This document shows positions 1 through 7,873 of a stretch of 64,000 nt of DNA, piece after piece. Numbering within the stretch: the first letter of the stretch is position 1; every line of letters begins with the position of its first letter. Below the pieces are notes generated by a model that did not search any database, was not told the DNA's origin, and saw only the letters and a program-made list of their open reading frames with translations. The DNA is taken from assembly GCF_017743865.1 (NCBI RefSeq), contig NZ_JAGHRJ010000001.1, positions 1 to 64,000 of the forward strand, given 5' to 3'. Origin of the DNA: Labrenzia sp. R4_2. Its GTDB lineage: Bacteria > Pseudomonadota > Alphaproteobacteria > Rhizobiales > Stappiaceae. A program made the translations under genes and the position numbers.

Positions 1-272
1 CGGCAGGGAGCCTTGATGACGACGGGCGCAAAGCCCCATCCCCGAACGGTCGCCTGCCACTGGTCATCTGGCGCTTGGTCAGCCAGATGACCGCCCTCAT
101 CAATACAGTACTGATCAGAAACAATCCCCGACGCAGCAATGCGGAGATCGGGGATCCAATCGTTTCTAGAGCATCTGAAAGAGTCTACCGAAGCAGCGGC
201 GCGTGGAGCGGCGAGTAGATCCCGGCTCGGAGGCCGGGATGACAGCAGAGAGCTGGGCCTCCTTTTATCCGC
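1..272. other. Intergenic edge of window with a composite palindromic repeat
   Basis: No gene can be supported here. Short open frames cross positions 1-120 on both strands, but none resembles a protein I recognise, so the end of a gene lying outside the window cannot be excluded. From about 124 to 245 the sequence is a copy of the dispersed palindromic repeat listed separately. The 3' end of the radical SAM gene follows at 273. Confidence 0.5.
124..245. repeat. Composite palindromic repeat, family A, copy 1
   Basis: Two hairpins lie about 60 bp apart. The first has arms ATCCCCGA (124-131) and TCGGGGAT (148-155); the second has arms ATCCCGGC and GCCGGGAT (219-240). The internal text matches copy 2 at 31433-31570, including 'CGCAGCA', 'GCGGAGATC' and 'GCGAGTAGATCCCGG', so the two copies are homologous and not independent hairpins. 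Confidence 0.75.
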
Positions 273-1406
273 TCAGAACAAGTCCAGTTGCACGCCACCT
301 TTTTGCGGCTGGATAAAATGCTCGGTGGACAGCTTTTTCCTGCGCAAATTCAGGCCCAATCTTTTGGCCGCCAACGAGAAGCGTTTGGTAATCTGGTCGG
401 CATAGGGGCCACGCCCGCGCATGCGCTCGCCCCATTTGGCGTCATAGTCCTTGCCGCCGCGCATGGAGCGGATCAGGTTCATCACGTGGCGGTAGCGGTC
501 CGGGCGTTCCCGCAAAAGCCAGTCGCGAAAGAGTTCCGACACTTCCAGAGGCAGGCGCAGCAGAATAAAGGCCGCTTCGCTCGCACCGTGCTCTGCCGCT
601 GCCTCCAAAAGTGTCTCAATTTCACTGTCCGTCAGCGCAGGAATGATAGGGGCCATCATGACGGAGGTAGGAATGCCAGCCTCGCTCAAGGATTTGACCG
701 CTGCAAGACGCTTGTGCGGCGCGGATGCGCGGGGTTCCATGGCGCGGCACAGCTTTTTGTCGAGCGTCGTAATCGACAAGGCCACCTTGACCAGATTGCG
801 CTCGGCCATCCGCGACAGAATGTCGATGTCCCGTGTCACGAGCGCTGATTTGGTGACGATGGCGACAGGGTGGCCGCAGGCCTCCAGCACGTCCAGGATC
901 TCCCGCATCAGCTTGTAGCTACGTTCCATCGGCTGGTAGGGATCGGTGTTGGTGCCGATGGCGATGACCTTGGGCTGATACCCCGGCTTGGAGAGCTCCC
1001 GCTCAAGAAGCGCTGCGGCGTTGGGTTTGGCAAAAAGCCGGGTTTCAAAATCGAGGCCCGGCGAAAGCCCCATGAAGGCATGGCTGGGCCTTGCAAAACA
1101 ATAGATGCAGCCATGCTCGCAGCCGCGGTAAGGATTGATCGAGCGATCGAAGGAAATGTCCGGTGACTCATTGCGGGTGATGATCGTCCGCGCCCGTTCT
1201 TCCTGCACCTCTGTCTTGAGAGGCGGCAATTGATCCAGACTGTCCCAGCCGTCGTCAAAGGCTTCTTTCGATAAGGGTTCAAACCGCCCCGAGCGGTTCG
1301 TTGCGGCCGCACGTCCCCGGCGCCGGTCGGCTGCCAAATGGCTCAGATCCGCCGTATCGGGCGCCAATTGAGCAGAAGCAGAAGAAATAGGGGGTGCAAG
1401 TGTCAT
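273..1406 (-). CDS. PA0069-family radical SAM protein
   Basis: The 377-residue protein carries a radical SAM iron-sulfur motif, CEHGCIYC, with cysteines at about residues 96, 100 and 103 (C-x3-C-x2-C) preceded by 'NPYRGC'. This pattern is typical of the spore photoproduct lyase-like family named after PA0069 / Rv2578c. Members cleave S-adenosylmethionine at a [4Fe-4S] cluster; the substrate is not known. The first 60 or so residues are a variable, Ala/Arg-rich extension. The gene is divergent from the glycosyltransferase at 1514, and its 3' end abuts a palindromic repeat that probably acts as a transcript end. Family assignment is firm; function is not. Confidence 0.88.
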   Translation of the reverse strand: MTLAPPISSASAQLAPDTADLSHLAADRRRGRAAATNRSGRFEPLSKEAFDDGWDSLDQLPPLKTEVQEERARTIITRNESPDISFDRSINPYRGCEHGCIYCFARPSHAFMGLSPGLDFETRLFAKPNAAALLERELSKPGYQPKVIAIGTNTDPYQPMERSYKLMREILDVLEACGHPVAIVTKSALVTRDIDILSRMAERNLVKVALSITTLDKKLCRAMEPRASAPHKRLAAVKSLSEAGIPTSVMMAPIIPALTDSEIETLLEAAAEHGASEAAFILLRLPLEVSELFRDWLLRERPDRYRHVMNLIRSMRGGKDYDAKWGERMRGRGPYADQITKRFSLAAKRLGLNLRRKKLSTEHFIQPQKGGVQLDLF

Positions 1407-1513
1407 AGACTGCCGACTCTTTATGAGAACAATACGAGAACATTATCTAGAATCCGGCGCCGAGCAAGCCCCTTCTCTCGCACTTTCGAAAATTTCATGT
1501 CATAGAAAGGGTC

Positions 1514-2206
1514 ATGATTAGTGTCATAATTCCGACTGAAAACGCAGAACTCGACCTTGTTCACGCACTGGCTGCCTTGGTGCCGGCCGCCGCCGAGGGT
1601 GTTGTTCGGGAAGTTGTCGTTGTGGACGGCGGGTCGACCGATAACACGGCGATGGTCGCCGATGCGGCAGGCTGCACGTTTGTGACCCGAAAAGGGCCGC
1701 GCAGCGAGCGTCTCGCGCATGGCGCAAGTGTCGCCAAACGCGGCGACTGGCTGTTGTTCCTGCAGCCTGAAACTCTTCTGGAAAGCGGTTGGCACCATGA
1801 AGCGCAGGCGTTCATCGAGCGGGCGGGGCGCACCCCGAAAGGGCCAAAGACGGCTGCAGCCTTCCGCTTGCGCTACGAGGCTTTCGGGCTTGGTCCCAGA
1901 TTGTCGGAAAAGGCAGCTTCTGTGCGCAGCCAGCTGCTTGGCATGCCCTACGGCAATCAGGGCCTTCTGATCTCCCGCCAGTTCTACGAAAAACTCGGTG
2001 GCCACCGGCCGTTGCCGGAAATGGAAGATCTGGACCTTGCAAAACGCATCGGTCGCAGCCGTATGGTGTTTTTGCGCGCGGCAGCCGTATCTGCGGGTGA
2101 GCCGGGCGCAGCTGGCTATGCCACCGGCCTGCGCCAGGCTCTGGCGCGTTTTGCCGTTGGCGCCCTTCGTGTTCCAACAAGCCTTGCGGTCAAGCTGCAC
2201 GGGTAA
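1514..2206 (+). CDS. Family 2 glycosyltransferase
   Basis: The 230-residue protein opens with the GT-A fold signature 'ISVIIPTENAE' followed by 'VVVDGGSTDNT', which binds the nucleotide-sugar. A later 'MEDLDLAKRI' matches the acidic catalytic segment of TIGR04283-type family 2 transferases. There is no signal peptide and no clear membrane anchor except a moderately hydrophobic C-terminus, so it probably acts in the cytoplasm or at the inner membrane face. The start is the ATG after GAAAGG. It is divergent from the radical SAM gene, and a repeat-filled gap follows. Donor and acceptor cannot be deduced. Confidence 0.82.
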   Translation: MISVIIPTENAELDLVHALAALVPAAAEGVVREVVVVDGGSTDNTAMVADAAGCTFVTRKGPRSERLAHGASVAKRGDWLLFLQPETLLESGWHHEAQAFIERAGRTPKGPKTAAAFRLRYEAFGLGPRLSEKAASVRSQLLGMPYGNQGLLISRQFYEKLGGHRPLPEMEDLDLAKRIGRSRMVFLRAAAVSAGEPGAAGYATGLRQALARFAVGALRVPTSLAVKLHG

Positions 2207-2532
2207 TCGACCGTAAGTGCAGTTCGCTTCAGACTTGCGAGTCCCACCGTAATACCGGTGCCGAGCCGGGACCGAAGATGCTTCGTGTTTGATCCCGGAT
2301 CTCCGCGTTGCTTCGTCCGGGAAGGCACCTCGATCGCGTTGCAGTTCTAATTACAGTGAAGCAAGGTTTCCTAACACAGCAGAAAGCAGACAAATGGTGC
2401 CATCCCTGCGAAAGCAGGGATCCACTATTCTGTGGCCTAAGCCTTTTTCTGCGCTGGCGGTGGTGATTACTGGGCCCCTGCCTACGCAGGGGCGGCCAGG
2501 TTGAAGAAGGGCTTTGGCCTGGGGAAAGGGAC
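2207..2532. other. Gene-free interval with two repeat types
   Basis: No gene is seen. It holds a family A hairpin at about 2291-2320 (CCCGGA paired with TCCGGG) preceded by a short 'GCCGGGACC' arm, and copy 1 of repeat family B at 2401-2497. The interval separates the end of the glycosyltransferase from the convergent end of the dehydrogenase gene. Confidence 0.6.
2401..2497. repeat. Dispersed repeat family B, copy 1
   Basis: This 97-bp block aligns over its whole length with 4361-4459 at roughly 80 percent identity by eye. It starts with the hairpin CATCCCTGCG...CAGGGATCC, has a shared centre around 'TATTCTG' and 'GCGCTGGC', and ends with 'GCAGG..CGGCC'. Both copies have the same orientation and lie downstream of genes. 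It resembles small non-coding palindromic elements more than coding sequence. Confidence 0.7.
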
Positions 2533-3591
2533 TTACGCTGCGTAGAGCGAACCTGTGCGGGTCTTCAGAAACGCGTCCAGCGGAATGTCCTCCTGCTTCA
2601 GGAAACCGTTTGCCGGCAAGGCGCCGTCCCGTACCATCTCGATGACCGCGACAACGGAGGCTGATGTGGTCCAGGCAATCGCCGTGCGCATCTGGCCGCC
2701 GATCTCAATCGGCTTGTAAGCCCGCACGAACTCCTCCCGGCGGGGACGGTCGTCGATGGTGCCTTCGGACGCCACATGCACATAGACGACATCATTGTCG
2801 GTCGGTGGTTTGGCGTGCACCAGAATTTCCCCGGCTTCCTGACGGCGCTCACGCATGAGGAGCTCGTGGAAGAAGAAGTTCATCAATTCGGCGTGACCGG
2901 GATAGCGCATGGTCTTGTAGTCGATGTTGGCGACCTTGCCCAAATAGGTCTCGCACATGGTGCCAAGTCCGCCGGAGGTGGTGAACGCCTCCAGCTTCAT
3001 GCCGTCGATGTAGATCGTTTCCAGCCACTCCATCGGGGAGACCCACTTGCGCACGCCGTCCTCGATCACCTCACAGTCGTTGAGATACTCGTTGACGACG
3101 CCGTCCGGGGACCAGTTGAAGGCATAGCCCATTAGCCCGGTCGGGTTTTGCGGCAGCGCGCCGACACGCATCCGGCAGGACCGGCAGTCATCGAAGTCGC
3201 CGATTTGTTTGGCGCCAACGATGCCAACAAACCCGGGCGCCAGACCGCATTGCGGGGCCATGAGACCCTTGGCGGTTTCGCTCATCTCGATGATCGCCTT
3301 GGTGGTCGGCACATCCTCCGTCAGATCAAAATAATGGATCCCGGTCGCATGGGCTGCGGTCGCCACGCCGACATTGAGCTGATAGGGCAGGCAGGAGAGG
3401 ACGGCATCGACGCCCTTGAACATCTGCAGCAGGCCATCATAGGCCTTCAAGTCTGCAGACTGTAAAGAAAACGGCAGGTCTTCGCGGGGCGCATGCTGGT
3501 CATATGCGTGAACCTCGAAGCCGGAGTCGTGTAAAAGGCGGGCGGCGAGCGCTCCGACCTTGCCCAATCCGAGCACTGCTATTTTCTTCAT
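2533..3591 (-). CDS. Saccharopine dehydrogenase family protein, lysine 6-dehydrogenase-like
   Basis: The 352-residue enzyme starts with a Rossmann NAD(P) motif, 'VLGLGKVGALAARLL'. Segments such as 'GLAPGFVGIVGA', 'LEAFTTSGGLGTM' and 'DYKTMRYPGHAELM' closely resemble those of lysine 6-dehydrogenase as I recall it, more than true saccharopine reductases. The expected reaction is oxidative deamination of an amino acid at the 6-amino group, but substrate is inferred only. The start has GGGGGAAA six bases upstream. It is divergent from an Lrp/AsnC regulator at 3905, a classic arrangement for an amino-acid catabolic gene and its sensor. An alternative is another amino-acid dehydrogenase of the same fold. 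Confidence 0.78.
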   Translation of the reverse strand: MKKIAVLGLGKVGALAARLLHDSGFEVHAYDQHAPREDLPFSLQSADLKAYDGLLQMFKGVDAVLSCLPYQLNVGVATAAHATGIHYFDLTEDVPTTKAIIEMSETAKGLMAPQCGLAPGFVGIVGAKQIGDFDDCRSCRMRVGALPQNPTGLMGYAFNWSPDGVVNEYLNDCEVIEDGVRKWVSPMEWLETIYIDGMKLEAFTTSGGLGTMCETYLGKVANIDYKTMRYPGHAELMNFFFHELLMRERRQEAGEILVHAKPPTDNDVVYVHVASEGTIDDRPRREEFVRAYKPIEIGGQMRTAIAWTTSASVVAVIEMVRDGALPANGFLKQEDIPLDAFLKTRTGSLYAA

Positions 3592-3904
3592 AAATTTCCC
3601 CCTTGGCTGATGACTGGCCCCAAGGCTGGGCCGGCTCAGTCACCACAGCAATCAACACTCCGCTTCCCGCTAGGAAGCTGTTGGATCGCATTAAGCCGTG
3701 AGTCCGTGTCAATCAAAATGTCAAAAATTCTTACAAAACGAGAGTATAATGACAAAATGGTAACTGGAGACGAGGCCCCGCCCCGGCCACGAGCCGGGGC
3801 CGGTTTCGTTTCGACCCTGGTCCCGGATCTCCGTTGCACTGCGTCCGGGATAGCACATGGACGGGCCATTGATGCTGGCCGAAGACAATAAATGAGAAGT
3901 AATC
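3592..3904. promoter_or_regulatory. Divergent promoter region with TGTCA dyad and a palindromic repeat
   Basis: This 313-bp gap separates divergent genes. An AT-rich section at 3710-3760 has TGTCA near 3719 and TGACA near 3751 as inverted half-sites, with a TATAAT hexamer at 3745-3750. That layout fits an Lrp-type operator with promoters in both directions, but no binding data are available. From about 3775 to 3856 lie two GC-rich hairpins of the dispersed palindromic type (CCCCGGC/GCCGGGG at 3781-3799 and CCCGGA/TCCGGG at about 3822-3850). Confidence 0.45.
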
Positions 3905-4330
3905 ATGGATGACTTGGATCACCGCCTGCTTCATCTCTTAACGCGCGATGCCCGTGCTTCTGTCACGGATTTGGCGGCAGCACTTCAAGTATCGCGGGGC
4001 ACAGTGCAGAACCGGATTGACCGTCTCTTGCACCAGAAGGTCATACACCGGTTCACCGTTGAGCTCGGACAGTCGGAAGAAGACCACCAGATCAGCGCCT
4101 TCACATTGATCCGGCTGAAGGCGGACGATGGCCGGGCAACGCAAGCCGCGCTCCGGCGGATCGATGCGATCACCGACATTCATACGCTCAGCGGTGCGTT
4201 TGATTTGGTCGCCGAGCTGCGAGTCCGCTCACTGAAGATCCTTGATCAGACCCTGGATCAGATACGTGCTCTTCCTGAAGTGGCGGAAACCCAAAGTCAC
4301 ATCCGTTTGGCTTCCGCTGGAAAGCGCTAA
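3905..4330 (+). CDS. Lrp/AsnC family transcriptional regulator
   Basis: The 141-residue protein has the standard two-part layout: an N-terminal winged helix-turn-helix (residues about 1-60, 'LDHRLLHLLTRDARASVTDLA' beginning, with 'VSRGTVQNRIDRL' as recognition helix) and a C-terminal RAM ligand-binding domain (about 70-140). Such proteins form octameric assemblies and respond to amino acids. Its divergent neighbour, the lysine-6-dehydrogenase-like gene, is the likely target and the amino-acid substrate the likely effector; both are inferences. Length is normal for the family. Translation starts at ATG after a GAGAAG sequence. Confidence 0.9.
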   Translation: MDDLDHRLLHLLTRDARASVTDLAAALQVSRGTVQNRIDRLLHQKVIHRFTVELGQSEEDHQISAFTLIRLKADDGRATQAALRRIDAITDIHTLSGAFDLVAELRVRSLKILDQTLDQIRALPEVAETQSHIRLASAGKR

Positions 4331-4360
4331 CCGTTACAGCCCAAAGGTAACTAGCTTGGC

Positions 4361-4459
4361 CATCCCTGCGCAGGCAGGGATCCAGTATTCTGGGGCCTTG
4401 CGGTTTTGTTCCGCGCTGGCAGCGGTGATTGCTGCGCCGCTGCCAGCGCAGGAGCGGCC
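4361..4459. repeat. Dispersed repeat family B, copy 2
   Basis: This 99-bp block is the partner of 2401-2497 in the same orientation. The hairpin CATCCCTGCG...CAGGGATCC is conserved, as are the middle 'TATTCTG.GGCCT' and the end 'GCGCAGG.GCGGCC'. If translated it gives the 'IPAQAGIQ' string seen in repeat-derived protein tails of other proteobacteria. Confidence 0.7.
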
Positions 4460-4502
4460 GAGTGGACAAAGGGCGAATTCTTGTTTCTTGAAACCAGCTG
4501 CA

Positions 4503-4523
4503 GTCCCGGCCTTGAGCCGGGAC
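4503..4523. repeat. Short GTCCCGGC hairpin, family D
   Basis: A perfect 8-bp stem, GTCCCGGC and GCCGGGAC, closes a CTTGA loop. The same stem with a CCTGA loop occurs at 29976-29996, so this is a repeated small palindrome. There is no T-run, so it is not a typical terminator. Confidence 0.6.
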
Positions 4524-4607
4524 CTCCGGACGATCACGCCCCCAGATCGGGGATCTTCGCCGAATTGTCTTGAGAACGGCACTTCAGTCGCAGTCGCGGT
4601 CGCGGTC

Positions 4608-5165
4608 TTAAGCTTCCTGCAGTTTCCCGCGTTTCAGGTGCTCGTCGAGCCGCGGCATGATTTCCACGAAATTGCAGGGCATGTGGCGGTAATCGAGCTG
4701 CCACTTCAAGATACCGTCCCAGGCGTCCTTGCAGGCGCCGGGCGAGCCGGGCAGGACGAAGATATAGGTAGCGCCTGCAACGCCGCCGGTTGCCCGGGAC
4801 TGGATGGTGGACGTGCCGATCTTGTCATAGGAAATCCGGTGAAAGACCTCTGAGAACCCGTCCATTTTCTTTTCAAAGAGCGGTTCCATCGCCTCAGGCG
4901 TAACGTCCCGGCCCGTAAAGCCGGTGCCGCCGGTGGAGATGATCACGTCGACGCCGTCCCTTGAAATCCAGTCCTTGGCAATCGCCTGGATCGCAGGCAC
5001 GTCGTCTTGAACGATCTTGCGGTCGGCCAGCGTGTGCCCCGCCTTTTCCAACCGATCCACAAGCGTGTTGCCGGACCTGTCGTCCTCCGGCTTCCGCGTG
5101 TCGGACACGGTCAGCACGGCAATGTTCAACGGAATGAATGGACGGCTTTCATCAAGACGGGACAT
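4608..5165 (-). CDS. moaB: Molybdenum cofactor biosynthesis protein B
   Basis: The 185-residue protein belongs to the MoaB/Mog family that adenylylates molybdopterin before molybdenum insertion. Visible family features are 'NIAVLTVSDTR', 'DDRSGNTLVDRLEKAGH', the substrate-binding 'ISTGGTGFTGRDVTPEA' and the C-terminal 'VLPGSPGACKDAW'. The start used is the ATG at 5165 because AGGAG lies six bases upstream of it; an ATG nine codons earlier has no such site. It is transcribed alone on the minus strand, convergent with the Lrp gene. Whether it acts as MoaB or replaces MogA cannot be judged from sequence. Confidence 0.9.
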   Translation of the reverse strand: MSRLDESRPFIPLNIAVLTVSDTRKPEDDRSGNTLVDRLEKAGHTLADRKIVQDDVPAIQAIAKDWISRDGVDVIISTGGTGFTGRDVTPEAMEPLFEKKMDGFSEVFHRISYDKIGTSTIQSRATGGVAGATYIFVLPGSPGACKDAWDGILKWQLDYRHMPCNFVEIMPRLDEHLKRGKLQEA

Positions 5166-5275
5166 TTTAGGCTCCTGTTTGACTAGAGACATAAGTGATT
5201 ACCGAAGCCTGTGCCAGAGGAACGGACCGGCTGCGTCCCGCCGTCACGGATTTTACATCGGCTGGAACAAGATGA

Positions 5276-5602
5276 TCAGCGAGTAGGCCCCGGGTCTTCA
5301 CTGCGTTCGCCCGGGGTGACCATTAAGGAATCGTCCAAGAGGTCTTTCCATCCGGGGTTTTCTGTTTCAATCAGCTGAATTTTCCAAGCCCGTCGCCATT
5401 TCTTCAGGCGCTTTTCCTGGGCGATTGCCTCGTTGATGCTTTCGAACTGCGCAGCATATACGAGCCTCGTCACGGCGTGTTTAGTGGTGAAGCCGGAGCC
5501 AGTTCCCTATTTGTGTTCAAAAACACGCCGTGCGAGATCGTTGGTAACGCCGACATAAAGCGTTCCGTTCAATCGGCTTGCAAGGATGTAAACGTAATAC
5601 AT
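5276..5602 (-). pseudogene. GIY-YIG endonuclease gene interrupted by an in-frame amber codon
   Basis: Reading the minus strand from the ATG at 5602, right after AGATGGAGG, gives 'MYYVYILASRLNGTLYVGVT' and then 'RRVFEHK', the standard N-terminus of single-domain GIY-YIG nucleases (YhbQ-like). Codon 32 is TAG (5509-5507). The same frame then continues without a break as 'GTGSGFTTKHAVTRLVY' and the usual ending 'EKRLKKWRR...NPGWKDLL', so only one base seems to separate it from an intact gene of about 107 codons. The last 15 or so codons, including 'VTPGERSEDPGPTR', lie inside a palindromic repeat unit. The gene is bounded on both sides by inverted copies of that unit. Confidence 0.8.
5281..5320. 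repeat. Palindromic unit flanking the GIY-YIG gene, left copy
   Basis: This 40-bp unit begins GAGTAGGCCCCGGGTCT and ends TTCGCCCGGGGTGAC. Its inverted partner is at 5645-5682; the outer 17 bp and inner 15 bp are identical and only the 6-8 bp centre differs. Each unit can fold on itself through CCCCGGG and CCCGGGG. It overlaps the 3' coding end of the nuclease pseudogene. Confidence 0.85.
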
Positions 5603-5644
5603 CCTCCATCTTTGGTAGAAGTTAAGCAGCTCAGCAACCCCGAC

Positions 5645-5682
5645 GTCACCCCGGGCGAACTTGTGAGACCCGGGGCCTACTC
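5645..5682. repeat. Palindromic unit flanking the GIY-YIG gene, right copy
   Basis: This 38-bp unit begins GTCACCCCGGGCGAA and ends AGACCCGGGGCCTACTC, the inverted counterpart of 5281-5320. It lies about 40 bp upstream of the nuclease start codon. The same unit occurs at 26946-26984 and, in the other polarity, at 27037-27076. Confidence 0.85.
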
Positions 5683-5883
5683 GCTTTTCGGTCTGGCGAA
5701 GGGATCGGAAAGGGCGCGGAGTTCGGGGCCGGAGCTTATTCCAGATCTACAAGAACCAGTACTTGCTGATTAAAGAGGGAAATAAAATTACAAAAAATAA
5801 CAAGATTAAGACACTTGCATTCAAAATAGGTCAGTATTATTGACTTAATTAATCAACGTCACAAGAAACCGAATGAGCCAAGC

Positions 5884-7110
5884 ATGATGACCTGGGACGC
5901 CGTATTGGCGACGCGCGCAAAGCGAATGAGTGCATCTGAAATCCGCGAGCTTCTGAAACTCCTGGACCAGCCGGATATCATCTCCTTTGCCGGCGGCATT
6001 CCCGACCCGGCGCTGTTTCCGGCGGACGCCTTCCGCGCGGCCTATGCGGATGCGCTCAGCGGCGATGGGGCGGCTGCCGGTCTGCAGTATTCGGTAAGCG
6101 AGGGCAGTCTGCGGCTCCGACGGTGGCTGGTTGGAGAAATGGCAAAACTTGGCGTTTCATGCGGCCCGGAAAACATCCTGATCACTTCGGGTTCGCAGCA
6201 GGCGCTCGATTTCCTCGGAAAACTGTTCTTGTCTGCGAATGACACTGCCCTGGTTGGCTGGCCGACCTATCTGGGGGCCTTGCAGGCCTTCAATGCCTAC
6301 GAGCCGAATTACGACCGGCTTGACCCGATGACCAACCGGTCCGCAGAAGATTACCGGGCAACAGCCGAAGAGCGCGGTGGCAAGGTCAAGTTTGCGTATC
6401 TGTCGCCGGACTTTGCCAACCCGACGGGGGAAACGCTTGATAAAGCGGGCCGCCAGCGGTTGCTGGGACTTGCCGACGAATTGGATTGCGCCGTCATCGA
6501 GGATGGCGCGTATCAGAGCCTGCGGTATGACGGCACGCCGGTCCCTGCCGTACTCGCGCTCGACTGTGCCCGGTCCGGCGGCATTGAAAACACTCGGACG
6601 CTCTATTGCGGCAGCTTCTCAAAGACGCTGTCTCCGGGCCTGCGGCTTGGCTGGGTTTGTGCTGCAAAAGATGTGATCTCCCGTCTGGTGCTCTTGAAGC
6701 AGGCAGGCGATCTGCACTCGTCAAGCCTTAATCAGGAAGCCATGGCACGCGTTGCGGAAACCGTCTTTGACGCGCAGGTCGACAAGGTGCGCGCTGCCTA
6801 CCGGGAACGCCGCGACGCCATGTTGGCCGCACTTGAAACCCATATGCCGGAGGGGACCCGGTGGACCCGGCCTGAGGGCGGCATGTTCGTCTGGGTCGAG
6901 CTGCCGGAAGGCACGGACGCGGCAGAGCTGCTCAAACAAGCTGTCGAAACGTCCAAGATCGCCTTTGTTCCGGGCAAGGCGTTTTTCGCAGATGGAAGCG
7001 GTGGCAACACCTTGCGTCTCAGCTTTTCAGCGACCACTCCGGAGAAGATCACCGAGGGCATTTCCCGTCTTGGTGCCTTGATTTCGAAGACTGTCACACC
7101 CGCTCTGTAA
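5884..7110 (+). CDS. PLP-dependent aminotransferase, class I/II (2-aminoadipate aminotransferase-like)
   Basis: The 408-residue enzyme has a fold-type I aminotransferase layout. 'IISFAGGIPDPALFP' near the N-terminus and 'GLQYSVSEGSLRLRRWL' are typical of the LysN / 2-aminoadipate and MocR-domain aminotransferase group. The PLP lysine is in 'GSFSKTLSPGLRLGW' (about K247), with 'SPDFANPTGETL' upstream of it. There is no N-terminal GntR domain, so it is an enzyme and not a MocR regulator. The upstream 120 bp is AT-rich and probably holds the promoter. Its nearness to a lysine-dehydrogenase-like gene is suggestive of amino-acid catabolism, but they do not form an operon. Substrate is unknown. Confidence 0.85.
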   Translation: MMTWDAVLATRAKRMSASEIRELLKLLDQPDIISFAGGIPDPALFPADAFRAAYADALSGDGAAAGLQYSVSEGSLRLRRWLVGEMAKLGVSCGPENILITSGSQQALDFLGKLFLSANDTALVGWPTYLGALQAFNAYEPNYDRLDPMTNRSAEDYRATAEERGGKVKFAYLSPDFANPTGETLDKAGRQRLLGLADELDCAVIEDGAYQSLRYDGTPVPAVLALDCARSGGIENTRTLYCGSFSKTLSPGLRLGWVCAAKDVISRLVLLKQAGDLHSSSLNQEAMARVAETVFDAQVDKVRAAYRERRDAMLAALETHMPEGTRWTRPEGGMFVWVELPEGTDAAELLKQAVETSKIAFVPGKAFFADGSGGNTLRLSFSATTPEKITEGISRLGALISKTVTPAL

Positions 7111-7149
7111 TAAGGTTCAGAATCAAAAGCAGCAAAGGGACAGCGCAGG

Positions 7150-7794
7150 ATGGATTTGACGGATCAGCTCAACAATTATTGTGAACGCCTCGGTCCCGAA
7201 TTCTGGTCAGAACCTATCAACGCCATCACCAACGCCGCCTTTGTTGTGGCGGCTCTCGCAGCTTATCTCTTGTGGCGGCGCAAGACGCCGGATGATTGGG
7301 CCGCGCTGTTTCTGATTTGTGTCGTGCTTGCGACCGGGATCGGGTCGTTTCTGTTCCACACATTCGCGACACGGTGGGCGCTTCTGGCTGATGTCATTCC
7401 GATCGTTGTCTTCATCCACGGGTTCTTGCTGTTCGCGCTCCGGCGCTTCCTCAACCTCCATTGGGTGATCAGTGTGTCGATCGTGATCGGCTTTTTCGTG
7501 CTCTCACCGATGGTGGGCGAGGTTTGGGCGCCGCTGATCGGGTCGTCTGCCGGATACCTTCCCGCACTTCTAGCAATTTTCGTTGTGGGCGGGTTCTTTT
7601 ATCAGCACGACAAAGCGCTTGCCAAACAAGTGCTTCTCATCGGGATACTGTTTACCGTTTCGCTGACTTTCCGGACGCTGGACGGTCCGGTATGCAGTCA
7701 GCTGGCCCTCGGCACGCATTTCCTGTGGCATATTTTGAACGCTGCCGTGCTGTTTGGGTTGTTACGGGTTCTCATTTTGCATCGCGCCGGGTAA
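7150..7794 (+). CDS. Ceramidase-family (CREST superfamily) integral membrane protein
   Basis: The 214-residue protein has about seven hydrophobic segments. It carries the metal-site pattern of alkaline ceramidases: 'GIGSFLFHT' followed by 'LLADVIPI' (Ser, His, Asp) and 'HFLWHILNA' near the C-terminus (two further His). The N-terminal 'DQLNNYCERLGPEFWSEPIN' also matches the family. In the family a zinc-bound water hydrolyses an amide in a membrane lipid; the bacterial substrate is unknown. It begins 39 bp after the aminotransferase stop and may be co-transcribed with it. Confidence 0.82.
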   Translation: MDLTDQLNNYCERLGPEFWSEPINAITNAAFVVAALAAYLLWRRKTPDDWAALFLICVVLATGIGSFLFHTFATRWALLADVIPIVVFIHGFLLFALRRFLNLHWVISVSIVIGFFVLSPMVGEVWAPLIGSSAGYLPALLAIFVVGGFFYQHDKALAKQVLLIGILFTVSLTFRTLDGPVCSQLALGTHFLWHILNAAVLFGLLRVLILHRAG

Positions 7795-7873
7795 AGGTCG
7801 AGGACAATTCATGAAATTTCGAAGGTCAGGATCGGATCGCCGGCTTCAACAGACGCACCAGATCAATGACCGA

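Noticed and set aside
4580..4607. Short tandem GTCGCA/GTCGCG hexamers after moaB
   Set aside because: Only three units, imperfect, and without a surrounding structure.
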